Shown piece after piece: positions 41,833 through 55,200 of a stretch of DNA of 64,000 nucleotides. The notes under the pieces were generated by a model. The model saw nothing but the letters and a program-made list of their open reading frames with translations, ran no database searches and was not told the origin of the DNA. The DNA is from Zonotrichia leucophrys gambelii (lineage: Eukaryota > Chordata > Aves > Passeriformes > Passerellidae): the NCBI RefSeq assembly GCF_028769735.1, contig NC_088172.1, positions 67,108,631 through 67,172,630 on the forward strand, read 5' to 3'. The translations under genes were made by a program, and so were the position numbers. The stretch's first letter is position 1; each line of letters begins with the position of its first letter.

Positions 41833-44800
41833 GTTAGTAAGGTGGCACGTGGGTAATACATCTTTTCAGTTGGTAAATTCATTCTTCCTTTCCCCTCTCT
41901 AGTCCAACACAGTCTAAAAGTCTGATCACCTGTGGCATTAGAGGGTTTTGCCATATCCAGCGGGAAGCAACGACTGGTTTTGCTTTTCCACCCAAAAAAA
42001 GCTCATAAGTATTTCACCAACTTCATATTAACTTGTCTTTAGGAAGAACATATTCCACATTTTTAAAAGGAAAAAATAACTATTTTTTTGCTATTTTATT
42101 ATTAATTTTTGCTTACACTAGCTGAATTTAACTATTTTCAATTACCTTGGCTTCAAAGACCTTTGTATCTCTCTGCAAGTTAGTATGTAATTATATATTG
42201 CATAGATGTTTTATTTAATTACGACATCTCACAGACTGTGGACTGTTGGAAGGTAATGTGTGGTTAAAAGAAATGAAGAATCATCAAATTCTGAGGTCAG
42301 CAGAGTTATGCCAATAGGAGATTTGGCCCACAATATTTAGAAAATGCTTGCAGATAGAATGTTCATGTAACTTCTGTTTCCTAACAGAAATACTATACTT
42401 TGTACACTGTATATGTGAAGGTGACTGCTGCATAAAATTCAATCTTTCCACTATTTTAAATGGAAAGGAAGAACATCAGTAATGTCAGTGTGGTAATCCC
42501 ACTTGTAATGGTGCCTCCTGCTAGACATGAGCAAGTTACATTATATTTCTGCCTGTGATGTACCTGTGTAAAGAAGTACCCGTTTATACTTTCTAAAGTG
42601 TAAAAATTGAATTAGTGGTTGTTTGTTAAACACTTTGAAGGTGGTAAGCACTGTAAATGTCACATAGTATCACGGTAATAAAAAAGTATAAGGTCTCAAG
42701 CTTCAATCCTCAAATTGCCCCAGAACTGTTGCAGTGAGAGGGAAAGATCTGAGCTTTCATTAATGAAAACACCTACATTATAAATGAGAATCAGAGTTGA
42801 GGCTTCCTGCAGTTTTTGTTCAGGCTTATCATGACCTACACCATTTTTTCTTAAAACTAGCTCAAACTTCTATTCAAAGCCTGGCTCAGATTTCCTTTCA
42901 TGGGGTTTGAAATAAGGGTATATACTCCAAATCTTTCCTCAGTCAGTTCCTTTTTTTTCCCCCCAAAGATGTGCTGACTTTTACAAACTATAAAAATATT
43001 ACATTTTTGTTTTTTCAACTGGAACATCCACCTGTCTCCAGTATATGTTAGTCATGTTCTGATATTCCTATTCCACTGCATGGAAACATGATCTTTGGTT
43101 TCCAGACATTTCACACATCTGATTTTAGCTGTAATTTAGGTTTCAGAAGCACTAATTTCTCTGAAATATTGGAGACTGCAAGTTAATCTGGTCTTTGGGG
43201 ATGTGTGCTCTGGTGCTGCCATGGGAAGTTTCACTGATGTGCAAAGAAGCATTAAAAGTTTGGATTGCTTTGGAAGTTCACACTTCATTGCTTTTATTGA
43301 TGCCTGGGGCTATATTTTACACTCTACATGTTACTACTGTTGCCTAATTAAATTTGTTATTTGTTATTTCCTACAAGAACTGACTTGGAAGGTTTGTTTT
43401 GGGGTGGTGGCAGGGGTGGGGAGATGGCTGGCCTCAATTCTGCTTTGGGCTACCATGGATAGTGGCCTGAGAATCAAACATTTCAAAATAGGTGTAATTG
43501 GAAGTGTGAATGCATTTACACTTTCAGAATGATGGAAAAGCCACAGCAGACTGGCAGAATATTTTGCAGCCCCTGACTGTTGACTGGTTGTGTCAAACAA
43601 ATTGGGAAGAGTATCACAAATGTGTTTAATACTCTCTCACATTGCCAATGGAATAGAGCAGTAAGCTTTTTTTATTATTATTTTGTCTATCAGGACAAAA
43701 TAAAACTAACAAACAAACTAACCCTGTTACTGAGAACATCCTCAGAGAGAAAGCATTGTAATAATTTCCTGCTTCATGATCATGCAGTTGTGTTTTAATG
43801 AAGCTGTCAATCACTGTTTAGCACTGTCTTTATGAATGAGTTCTCCTGTCTGAAAGCAGGTTTATGTCAAAGTTTTGGATACAGTAAATCTTGTTAGTTC
43901 AGTGATTTGCTGTACCTCAGGAACTTCCTTTACCCTGGAGGGTGAAACCACATTCTGTGGATTCTTGACTTCAGATCTAAGTGTGCCAAAGATGTGGTTT
44001 CTGATACTGACAGATTATGTGGGTATCGTTTCACATCACTTTTTCTCAGAGATTCATCCAAGTTGGAGTTGCTGGTTTTGGCCATTTGCTTCCTAAATTC
44101 ACCACTGTGGCCCCACATCTCATTTGTGGTGACTCAGCTCCTTTCATGGAGCTGGAGGCTGAAGCAGTTCAGGTTAGAAATCGTGATTTGAACAAGGATC
44201 AAACCAAGATCATTCTTGTGACTCAGCTTAGACTTCAGTCCACAAATGTTTGTACTGTTGTAATTGATGGAACAGCAGGCTGTAACCAGCAGAGATGTTT
44301 TAGACTGGCTTTACTGCTGAAAAAAAGTATTTAAAATTTCACCTGAAATACCTAAATATCCTCCTTTGCAATTAAGATGTTTGTTAACCCCAGTGAAACA
44401 TGATGAAGGAAATAACTTAGGAGTTATGAAGCCTTTGAAAACCCTTAAACATAGGTGCTCTAGTGGAACAAAGCATTATTACTTTTCACAGGAAGAAAGA
44501 TAACCATTAGATAAGATTAGTGCCTGTAAGTGGTTCTAATTCAGATATGTGAAATTATTCTGATTTATAAGGCCTGGAAAAATGATTTAGGTTTCTAAGC
44601 TATCAGTTAATTAACATGATTTATGCATAGCTTTGCACTTAGCAGAAATGTTTTAATGAGTAAATCAGTTGTTGGTGATGAATATTTGATAGTGAGCAGC
44701 AAATCATCAATAGTTCTTCTGCAGTATTTGCTGGAGCAATTGACAGTGAATTATGAAGGAACAATTTTTTTAAACGGATCTGATCTACCACTTTAGTTTT

Positions 44801-46474
44801 AGAGCTGGATCACAGCTTTTCTGAGGTTCAGAAGTGTTCAGATGTGAATTATTGTCATTCCTTTTTTTAAACAAACATTCTTTCCTCTTAATTAATCCCT
44901 TGTGTAACAATCCCTATTATAGATATGCCCCGGTAGGAAGTATCCAGTGATGCAAGAGGTCTGGTGTGATTCATCCACGTATTTGCAAGGAGAGTGCCCA
45001 TCAAAAACACTGAGATAAACAAAAAGCCCACGTCATTTTACCAAAAGACAATCTTCTCCATCTGAACTCTGCTTGCTGTGCAGTAATAGCACACCGACTC
45101 CTGACGCCTGTCAAAGCTGAAAGGAGCTTTGTGATGAGAAATGGAATTAGCTGAAGTCTCAGTTTTGTTTATTCCCAAGTAGATATATCTTGGTTTTATC
45201 AAATTCTGACTTCAGTTCCTCTATTCATTTGACCAGTAGATTTATACAGGATGTGTGCACGCTAAGAAGTTCACATTCTTACATATTTTCAGGGCATCAG
45301 GCAGGTGAGTCAGAGATAAAGCTCCGTGGGGATGTATTTTCTTTAAATAACTGGGTATTTACACACTTTACTACAAGGAAATAGTTTTCTAAAGGAAGTT
45401 TAACTCTGTAACTTTGTCAGTAAATCACATGGTGCATTGGAGGAAATGTGAAGGGAGAAAGAGAAAAAAACCCACATGCCCCCTCCAAAAAACCAAATAA
45501 AAGATTAACAAATTTTAGTAATATAGGTTTTATAATACCCAACCTGTTGCCAAGGGATGATTTACAAAGTGATTCTTCTTGCTGAGGAAAATACCCAGGA
45601 TAAAACATACACTGGGGAGAAAGATCTCTTTAAAGCTTTTCAGAATTTTAATTGAAGCGCAGCTCTACTTGCTTTGTCATGCTGCTTCTCTCACTGGGCA
45701 GTGGTGCAGGTACAAAGAACTGCTCTCAGCTTATTGCCTACCAAAGGTAGAATTTCTAATTCAGGATTTTTTGAACTTTAGCCATTCCTTCCCTCCTTTT
45801 GCTGTATCAGAGGAAGGGTGGGGAGAAAATATCCATGAAGGTTAGTTAAAACAATCCTTTTTGTTTTTCCACCTGAGGATAAGTCAACCCTGTCTTCCCT
45901 AGAGTAGGTCCCGGCTCCTAAAGCTGCTCCAGAAGATTCCTATAAGGCCACTACTGGAGTATTCTGCTTTTCCACTGGTTTCATGCATTCTCTATATTCT
46001 CCTGATCCACACAATTTGCCACTCCATCCTTTGTAATTTCTGTAGCTAAGTTGTGCTGCAAAAGACAGCTACAACAGCCTGTAGCTTTTTTCCACTCCCT
46101 GGAGAACCTCTGGTAAGCCCTGCAAGGTTCCCTGCCCTGAGCCTCCTGTCTCTCACCGAGCCTCTCTGCCCTGTGCCTTCTCTCTGGGCACTCTTGGCAC
46201 AGGCAGTACTTTGCCTAAGAATGCCCTGTGAAAAAATCCTGTATCCAGGAGGAGACATCCTTGCAAACAATACCCCTGCACTGTTCAAACCCAGAGGAAA
46301 GGAATGGAGAAGGCACACCTAAGTCTCGACATGGAGATGAATTATATTCCCCTGTGTGTGCCAGTTTATCAGATTTATTGACTGCCAGAGATGGCTTTGT
46401 CTGCTCTACTGCCGTGCTTTTCCTTTCTGTTCTTCTGTGCAGCTCATGAGGCCATTTTCTTCCTTCTCCTACAG
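41833..46474 (+). other. Intron (about 4.6 kb), nothing specific recognised
   Basis: Donor GTTAGT, acceptor TTCTCCTACAG. It is very AT-rich from about 42000 to 43200. A pair of overlapping short open frames near 43900-44330 is not convincing. No repeats were identified. Confidence 0.75.
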
Positions 46475-46605
46475 ATTCCCCAGGTGTTCCTCCAAGTGCC
46501 AATGCTCATCATCTTTTCAGAGGGTTCAGCTTTGTTGCCTCCAACTTGGTGCAGGAGCCTGCACAGCAAGATGTGCACAAGATCACTGTTCATCCAATTG
46601 TGCAG
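46475..46605 (+). CDS. RPS6KA2: RPS6KA2 exon (window exon 10): regulatory linker with hydrophobic motif
   Basis: The exon starts after CTCCTACAG, completing a split Asp, and ends with CAG before GTACTG; it is 131 nt. It reads DSPGVPPSANAHHLFRGF, SFVASNLVQEPAQQ, then DVHKITVHPIVQ. The Ser-Pro at the start is the turn-motif site. FRGFSF holds the hydrophobic-motif Ser, which the C-terminal kinase phosphorylates to make the PDK1 docking site. The block after FVAS is the most paralogue-specific part of the linker and fits RSK3. Confidence 0.97.
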
Positions 46606-47484
46606 GTACTGATGCTGGTTACATTTCACATCTGATGTGCACATACGTATGTGTTTATTTAAACTGCCTAATGCTCTCACTGGTATTTCACAGCTACCTA
46701 GTGTAGGAAGGAGGTGTTTTACATGCAGCACGTAGGTGTTAGAAAATGAGAAATTTTTTGCAAAGGCTTTTATGTATAAAACGTTCCTCACCACCTTTGC
46801 AAAGGAAATAGGGGCTGCTCTTTGTCACAACTAAAATGAAAAGCACTTCTCAATACCTGAAACAGGATTCCAGTTGTGCATGCAGGGCAGGTAATGAAAT
46901 ACTGGTTTGTCACTGAATGCATTTCATTCCCAACAGTTTTGTCTTGGATTATATGATCCAGTTTGTGCTGGCAAAGTGGTTTGATGAACTGCTCCTGTAG
47001 GCTCCCCCAAGCCCAAGCTCCTGGGTGTAAGAGGCCACTGTGCTCCTGTTCTGTTGCACAAAAGCCTGGATGTACTCACCTAAACCAGGGTGCTTGGTGG
47101 GGAACATGCCAGACACTTGGTTCTTTGCTGCTATTCTCCTAAAAAAATCTATTCAGTTGTACTTTAAACTAGAAATAGATTGCTACAAAAGGTTTGATAC
47201 ATCAAAGAAGAAAACAGGGAGAAAGAACAGGGCTGCTTAAAGATGCAGCCAATTTTCTCACTAGGAAAAAGCTCCTTCTGCTACCCACAGCCACAGGTGT
47301 ACATGCCTCAAGGAGGGGAGACCCTATCTGTGGTTTTCATAGGTTTTCATCTCTGTTTTAATTATTTGCAGTGGAATGTGTCATACTCTTAAAGATGCTC
47401 TTATGGCACAGTAAGTGAAATACTACCCAAGCCATTACATCTCAGAAATACCATATATATATATATATATATATGTTACGTGTA

Positions 47485-47532
<48 letters not shown>

Positions 47533-48301
47533 AAATCAAATTCCTGTGATTTGCTTTGTAAAACTGTATTGAATATTGACATATGCACATCTTAAAATTT
47601 AGCAGGTTCTGTGTGGACTTTGCTGGCAAGGCTATGTTTTTAAAGAGAAGATTCTGGAGGATTTTTAGAGGTGCTGGTTGTTTCTTGAGTCCTGGGATGG
47701 AATTTGCAGCAAATTTCAAAAAGCCTCAGATTTGGGGTTCACCATTGGACTGGTCTACTTGCCCAGACATTTTCCAAAGAACATATGAATTAATGGCTGA
47801 AAATATTAACTTCTCTCTCACAAAGAAACTGCAGATAAACATATTCTAGACAAGACTTCCAATTATCTGGAAGCACTCCTCATATATGGGGTATCTCTCT
47901 TGAACACAGTGAAACTATGAAACTTAATATTTTATGTTACCTGCCCCTCAGTATTTAGAAATCAGTTTATATTGTCAAGATATGTAGGTTGGTCAGGAGA
48001 TTTGGACCCACAGTTTCCTATGAATTTCTAATATATGGTTATTTTCTGCATTCCAAAAATAGTTTAGAAAATAGCAGCAGTTTTGCCACTTCTTCTACAG
48101 ACAATTCCCTCTTACAGACTGGAAAAAGGTAGAAAGGGAACAGACACATTCACTTGTTTACGTAAAGAGCTTCAGAATCTTTTAACTGGATTTAGAAAAG
48201 CTGCTAAGGACAAGAGAGCTCTGTGAAGGGAGAGGAGATCAAGGATCCTTGCCTTTACATACTCATGTCCTGATTACCTTGTTTCTTTTGTCTCCCTGTA
48301 G
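46606..48301 (+). other. Intron (about 1.7 kb) with AT microsatellites
   Basis: Donor GTACTG. The acceptor is a NAGNAG site (TAG then CAG, 48299-48304). A compound AT microsatellite lies at 47453-47529. Nothing else was recognised. Confidence 0.82.
47453..47529. repeat. Compound AT/TA microsatellite
   Basis: Eleven AT units (47453-47474), a 16-nt interruption containing GTTACGTG, then 39 bp of TA alternation (47491-47529). It can form cruciforms and is likely polymorphic. Confidence 0.95.
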
Positions 48302-48427
48302 CAGTTACATGGGAACAACATTCACTTTACTGATGGATACGAGATCAAGGAGGACATAGGAATTGGCTCCTATTCCGTGTGCAAGAGATGTGTTCATAAA
48401 GCTACAGAAACAGAGTTTGCAGTGAAG
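48302..48427 (+). CDS. RPS6KA2: RPS6KA2 exon (window exon 11): start of the C-terminal kinase domain
   Basis: The exon is 126 nt and ends with AAG before GTAAGA. It reads [20 protein letters not shown], then [15 protein letters not shown] and [17 protein letters not shown] is the glycine loop of the CaMK-type C-terminal kinase. The Cys in SVCKR is the residue known in RSKs as the target of selective covalent inhibitors. AVK carries the ATP-binding lysine. The start at 48302 keeps two Gln in VQQLHG, as in mammals; using the second AG would drop one. Ile in GIGSYS replaces the usual Val. Confidence 0.97.
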
Positions 48428-48450
48428 GTAAGAAAGCCTCTGGTAAATGC

Positions 48451-48530
48451 CAGAAATGCAGCTGAGGCTGCTCTGCTTCTGGATTGTTTGCAGAAATGCA
48501 GCTGAGGCTGCTCTGCTTCTGGATTGTTTG
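48451..48530 (+). repeat. Perfect 2 x 40-bp tandem duplication
   Basis: Units 48451-48490 and 48491-48530 are identical at all 40 positions. Each starts CAGAAATGCAGCTGAGG and ends TTCTGGATTGTTTG. The array starts 24 bp after the end of the exon at 48302-48427. The complete identity suggests a recent event. The new junction creates GATTGTTTGCAG. Confidence 0.97.
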
Positions 48531-49037
48531 TTGGCTTATTTCTTGTTGCTTGAGATTTTTTTCTGTTTCGTAATATGGCAGGTTTCATGATAAGTCTTCC
48601 CTATTTTTCACACTTCAATCCCACCACATAGAATTCCTCAGTGGAAAAACCCTTTACTGTCTTGCATGGAAATCCAGTTATCACTTCAGCCATACTCGTT
48701 GCAAACTAAATAAGATTTTTAACATTCTCTAGACTGAATCATCATAATTTTAAAAAATTGCATATAAAATTATTGCAAATTTGAAACATGATTTATTCTT
48801 CTTTCTCAAGTTCTTTAGGTCTGAGTTTCTTGTAATTAGAGAGATTTTTTCAGTGAAAACCATGATCACCTAGAAAAACTCAGATTTCCTTTTGTCTTCT
48901 TCACATTCAAAATGAATGCTATCAAAATGAGTGAAAGTCAGTCTTCAGCAGAGATAAAATATTGATTTAGTTGGGCATTGAGGACAAGTCAGTGAACTTC
49001 AGACTTGGTCAAGGAACGCTGCATAGAACACAGTCAC

Positions 49038-49437
49038 TGTGGTAATTTTGGGGTCCTGCGTTGTAGGGAGGAAAGATGAATCTGACTCCATGTTCTTAGA
49101 AGGCTAATTTATTATTTTATGATATGATATATGATATTTATTATGCTCTACTAAACTATACTACTGAATAGAGAAAAGATACTTACAGAAGGTTTAACAA
49201 GATACTAAAGTAAAACTCCCGACCTCTTCCAGAATCCCAACACAGCCAGACAGTGATTGGTCATTAAGTAAAAACAATTCACATGTTAGATAGACAATCT
49301 CCAACCACATTCTAAAGCAGCAAAACACAGGAGAAGCAAATGAGATAATTTTGTCTTCCTTTTTCTCTGAAGCTTCTCAGCTTCCCAAGAGAAGAATCCT
49401 AAGCAAAGAAATTTTTCCAAAAAATACAACAGTGACA
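49038..49437 (+). mobile_element. Solo LTR, family A-related, copy 3 (diverged)
   Basis: It begins TGTGGTAATTTTGGGG and ends CAACAGTGACA (about 400 bp). It shares the family-A order of landmarks: GACTCCATGTT, AAGGCTAATTTATTATTTTA, GTGATTGGTCATTAA, then CTTCTCAGCTTCCCAAGAG and TCCTAAGCAAAG. It is clearly more diverged from copies 1 and 2 than they are from each other. TCAC occurs at both edges but a full target duplication is not convincing. Confidence 0.75.
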
Positions 49438-52227
49438 TCACATCTGCCCCAGAGGCCAGGGAGCTGCTAGGATGAGGGAAGAACTTCAGTAGAGCTACTT
49501 TGGAAGGCCATGCTTGGAGAACTGTCATCAATTCCATTCAGTGCTGTTGAATAAACAGCATGCAGCCATTGCAGGGGCCAGTACAGACCAGTGGCAAGTG
49601 GTTGTGAGATAACAGCTCAGAGGAAGAGTTTCAAACATGCACTTTTCTTTAAGGAAAAGTTTAGCAGTGAAAACACTTCATGTGTTAGGAAAGTACTTCA
49701 TGGTTTTGTTCTTGTACCAGAAAGGGACAAGTTTAGATTATAACACGGAATTTGAAAAAACAGGGGAAGTTAGGTCAGATCCTTTCACTTCTGTGGCATC
49801 TCATGGGAACAGATTGCAGTACATAGAGAAGAGTATTTTGCACACTTGCAGTAAATGAGGGGATCTAGCCAACTGCTAGTCTACTTTTACTGTTTTAAAA
49901 TTTTATAAAATAAATGTAAATTTAGCTAAAAAATGAGATTGTGTCTTTGCTATTAAATGAGATGATGACAGCTTAAGGAAGTGATCCAAACTGCAGTTCC
50001 TGAGATAAATGACCTCAAGGCAGTCAGTAGAATGATATGAAACATTTTATTCAGTCTTATTTTCCACTACTAGATGGGTGGCAATGCAGTATCCCTGAAA
50101 ATCCATGAAACTTTTCATGTTTCCTCATGATGGCCACAAAAATCTGGAAACCACTATTAACCTACAATCTGTTGATGTCACTGTTCAAACAATGGTTGAT
50201 TTTGCTGGGCTACACCATAATTAGGAGCATGGACTTACCAGCAGATCTGTGGGCTTTCATATGAATGTGCTAATATTTTCATTTCTAATGAATTTAAAAA
50301 ATCAGAGCTTTTCAGTGCCCAGGTCATTTATCAACAGATGGCATTATGTTATAATAGGTGTGGGTTCAGTATAACTGAAATACATCCATGATGAACAAAA
50401 TGTATACTAAATTTAAGTAATAACTTTAATATTTCATTTATATCAAGTATTATGGATGGATTTATGAGTGTAATACAACCAGTGTGAACCCAAAATAGAA
50501 AAACCTCATCCCTTGAAGATGTCTGAGTGCCCAGATCTGACAGGGTCCAGCATGCTCAGCAGGCTGGGTGTTTGGGGTACCTCAGAGGATCCAGAACAAA
50601 GCCAGGGCATGGAGACACTCAGAGCTCCAGCAGAGTTCAGCTCTGTGATTGCTAGGTTTATGCTCTTTCCCATTTTTAAAAATATTTCCTCATTTTACTC
50701 CTTTGTTCTTCCACTTCTTACAACTCTTTTCTTGTCATGTAAATATGTCTTGATTTTGACTGCCAGTGTAGGCAACATGTGCAGCATCTCCGTTTCTGAC
50801 ACAGTGTGAGTCAAATGTGTAGCACAGATTTGGGGTTCGAGACAGTTGGTGGGTTTCTGTTTGTTCTGTCTTTCCAGCACATTTAGTGCTGCCTCTTTGG
50901 TTATTACTCTTACCAATATATTAATTTTACTTTTCTTTCAATTTTATTGTAACTTCATAATACAATTATATCCTTTTGTTGTCAGAGTAGCTCGCTTTCA
51001 AAAAAACTGCACAATGCCACCCATTTCAAGTAATTAGATAGCACAGGAGTTGCAACTGATATTATCATAATTATATATCAGTCCCTTTTGACATGCATCC
51101 TTTAACTCTCTCTTTAAAAATCACTGTAATTAGGCTCTTTTCATTTCTGTTAGTAAGTATAATTTTCTCAGTGTTCTCCAGCATGTAACATTCAGAGGGA
51201 AAAGTGTCTGCAGAGATAGTTTGTGTGATAGGCAGCAGCCCCATTTGCTTTGCACCACCTCATTAAATCTCCCTCTTTCAGAGGAACTGCCAACACCTCG
51301 GAGAACATCATCCTGTCTCCCTCAGGGAAGGAGTTAAGGAAATTACGTGGTGGCATCGCTGCAGGAAGACACACACCATGTCACTGTGGAAATAAATTAT
51401 CCTTCCTTGGAGCCTGCCACTCACCTTGTTTACTATTGTTCCCTGGTGTCTTACTGAGACAGGAGATTGCCTGGCCAGAGTAACTTGAGTCAGAGCCACT
51501 GCCAGAAAAGCAAAACCTTTCCTAGCCCAGAAGCAGAACATATTTAATAAAATGCAAGCCACTTCATCCCTTTTCCTTTTGCTGGCCATCTGCTGCTAAT
51601 TGGGGGGGCGTATTGTAGAGGTAATTAGATGTCTAGCAGTGCAAAGATGGTGCTTGCTGGTGTTGTAAAAGCATTTGAACAGGTCTGGAATTCCACTCTT
51701 TTCAGAGCTGATTGAGATGAGGCACGTGTCTCACTGAGGAGCTTTTGGAATTTCCCCCAGACACCTCTCTGCACCTGTAGGCAGCTGTACTGCCTCTGTA
51801 AATCCAATCATGGAGCTGCTGAAGAAGAGAATTTTCTTACCACCTATTCCCTATTCTTCTATGTCATCTGTAAAAATGAAATGCTAATAATAAACTCTAA
51901 AGCTATTTTAGACATGCCCTTGGGCTTCTAAGTGCAATATTTCAGAATTCAGACATAGCTCCACTTCTGAGAGCATTTCAATACCCTGCAAGAGAAACCC
52001 TGTAGACAGTCAGACTTCCTGCAAATTGAGTCTACCCTGAAGCTAGTCACCACCTATGTAGGTCAGTGCAGGTAGATGTTGGTTTAGCAAGTCCATGTGT
52101 CATATTCTACTTGCACGTACATACCCTGGGGAGCTTTTAAAATTTTACTTTTAACTTTTTTCCATTTCATTCCCAAGGGAAAAAAAAGTAAAAAGCTCTA
52201 AAATACAAGTAAGGATTTATTAATTCT

Positions 52228-52260
52228 TTTGAATCACAGAATATTCTGAGGTAGATGCTT
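52228..52260 (-). mobile_element. Possible CR1 3'-tail remnant
   Basis: GAATCACAGAATATTCTGAG resembles the reverse complement of a CR1 3' end, but the match fades within about 25 bp. It could be a very short truncated insertion or chance. Confidence 0.35.
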
Positions 52261-55200
52261 CACAATACTCTGGTAGAAAAAAGAAAGATGGGAAACAAAA
52301 GAGTATTTCTCCTCTGATGGACTTCTGCTGTGTTTAAGATTCTTCTGCTATAATATTGATCATCTTGACTACAGCAGGCCTAATGGATTTTAATAGCAAA
52401 GAACACTGGCATTTTCAGTTGCAGTTACAAACTTCACATGGATATAAATGTAATGATGAGGTCAGAGGTGAAGGAAAATAAGATCAAAGTATTAAGTCAC
52501 ATCGGTATCTATAGAAAATAAGTTAATTAAGTAAAAGAATTATGCTAGAGGAGCTGGTAGAGGTTTCTGTGGGTGGAAGAAAGTTTAAAATGGAAGCCTA
52601 AACAGATTAAGAGCTCTTGTTTGGAGTTCAGAAGACTTGGTGAATCAGATTTTTCAAAACCTTCCAGATATGTGATGCAATTAGCATATTCTGAATGTTT
52701 TTCTTGTCTTAAAACTATTGCACAGCTTTCAAGCTTGGAGCACAAGTGAAGCTTTCAAGCTGGATTTTTGGATGTGCTTCTTACTGATGCCAGATTAAGT
52801 AAATTAGAAAAGGACTTCATTTCATCTCCCTGTTTTTAAAGGTTTGTCTATTCAGATTGACTCCTGACCCCCAGCAGAGATTACTGGTGAATAATAGACA
52901 AGTAGAAATTTCTGCTGCTGAGCCAGTTCGACTCCCAGTACTGCCCCCAATATTGCAGTGGTAGGGGTTTTAGATGCCACATTCAACACCTTGATGTTAA
53001 CTGCCTTTTTCTTCAAAATATCCAGCTGGTTAAGTCTTGGGGGGTTTCAGTCCCTCCATGCTGTTAGAGGCAAGGTGGAAAACTAGGTTGTATATCTTAA
53101 AAACAGGATATACATTTTTTCTTTCCTTTGAAGAAGAAAAATATAGTAGAGATAGTCCAAATTGACAAGTCCAATTTTGCAGATGCCAGTGTTACAGTAG
53201 AATTTGAATCTTGAAACACATGTGAATCTCATGACTTTTTCCTATCTCTGTAATGTACTAACCAACTGTTTGGCTCCAGATGTTCCACGGTTGTGAGCAA
53301 AGCCAAAGTTTGCAGTCTGTGTCTGCCTCTGGGATACAAGTTGGACTCTGCTAGCAGAGTCCAAGTGAATCCTCGTGTATAATTCTGGCAGCTGCAAAGC
53401 ACTGAGAGCACATCCATCTAACATGTTTTGGTGTGTGCAGACTGGAGAGAAGGTGCATTTTAATTAGCTACAAAAATTTGGTACCAGCAGAGAAGTGGTG
53501 TCAGCATGCCATCAATAAATAGAAATCAGTAACTCAGGAGAGCTAGTATTGGCAGGCTTGTGTAATCAAACTGGTTGTATATGTCTATTTATTTGCTAAT
53601 GACAGTGAGTGACATAGTCACCAAAACCAATTTAAATTCCAGAGTTTTTTCATAATTTTCTTAAACTTCATTTTCCACTTCCATTGATGTTCATGATCTT
53701 AGTTTGGTTGTTTCTAGGTGGTTGGTGTGAGTAGATAAAACTGCACGCTGATCTGAAGGCAGGAGGTATTTAGTGGCTCTACATTTTCTCTTTAGCCTGT
53801 AGTATGGTTAGGTCAGGTGTTTAGTGCTGAATGCAATAAAGAAAATAGGAATCTTACTTAGTGAAATAAGAGTAGGGAAAAAAAATAAAAAAGAAGAAGA
53901 AAATCGGTCCAAGCATCATTAAATCTCCTTGAAAGTCAAGGAGTCTTTAGATCTAGACAGATTTGCTTAAAATTGTTTCTCCTTAACCATAAAAAGTAAC
54001 TAAAGTGAAACAGACAGTGGAAATTTCAGGGAAGGCTTTGTATCTATTTTTGTCTGTTTGGGATGTACTTAGTGTCTGGCAGAAAAGGGATAAATATATC
54101 AGTATTTAAATAGGAAGGTCAGTGGAAAGTTTGTTAGATGACCTCAGCTTTCTTGGCCCTGAGTCTGCCAGCTTGTCAAACCAGACATACTCAACCACTG
54201 TTTGTCCAGCCTTGCCCCCCCAGAACATGGTACAGAGGTCAGGCCCCAGGATATGTGCGCCAGTCTCCAGGTCAGAGCCCCTGGTAATCCATCCCTTTGC
54301 AATTTAGCAGAAGTTACCTGCTGCTGGAGCAGAGCAATCCGTACTGTCAGGACTCTGCCAGAGAGAGGATGGGCTGCATGGGCATGGATCAGATCAGTTC
54401 TTGTTCAGTCTCTAGCAATGCAGACCCCCCTTGACTTAGCTGGCTGGCTGTCACAGTCAGGTTTGTATGGGCAAGTGGAGGCCTCTATCACATCTCACAC
54501 TTGGGGGAAAGGTGGCACCAGGAAGAATATAATGTCATGTAAAAGGACCTCATTAGTCAGTCAAGTGATGGGAAATAAGAGTGCCAACTTAGTGCTTCCA
54601 GAAGCCTATAACTGTCCTTGTTCTTCCTCAAGATGGCTTATCAAATTATCTATGAAAAGCGTATATTTTTGCCTCTGTACGATCATAATAACGATACCTA
54701 AAGTTAATTTCCAACATTTTATTGAGAAAGTGTTTCTGACTGCAGTCTGGCCAAAATTTTTCATTACTATTTGCTTTCCTTCCCTGAATATGTAATGCAG
54801 CTATTTGGTGTTCTCAAATGATTCATAGGATGGAAATACAAATATTTGAATACCTGCATCAGACAAATATTTCATAAATATGTTGCAAGTGTAGTTACAG
54901 TTTTATTAATACAATTTCTATCCAGACCTATAGATTTCTATCTTATTTACATGCTTGCATATGAACGAATTTTTCTTGTAGTACCTGAGTAGGAATACTA
55001 AACCCTGTGAGATCATGTGCTCTTTTGATATCTGTGGTTTAAGACAGAATATAAATAAATTAGAGAAAATCTATAGCAGAAAATATGCAAGAATTACAAG
55101 GCAAGCTCTCTCAAGAGAGCTACAAATACGTGTGATGTAAGACAGACAAGAGCGCAGTGGGATGCGATCAAAATCTATAAATATCTCTAAGGTGATATAA

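Noticed and set aside
54202..54795. Plus-strand open frame of about 197 codons in the large intron
   Set aside because: No recognisable domain, no splice or promoter context, and intronic position. Its length is within chance for this amount of sequence.
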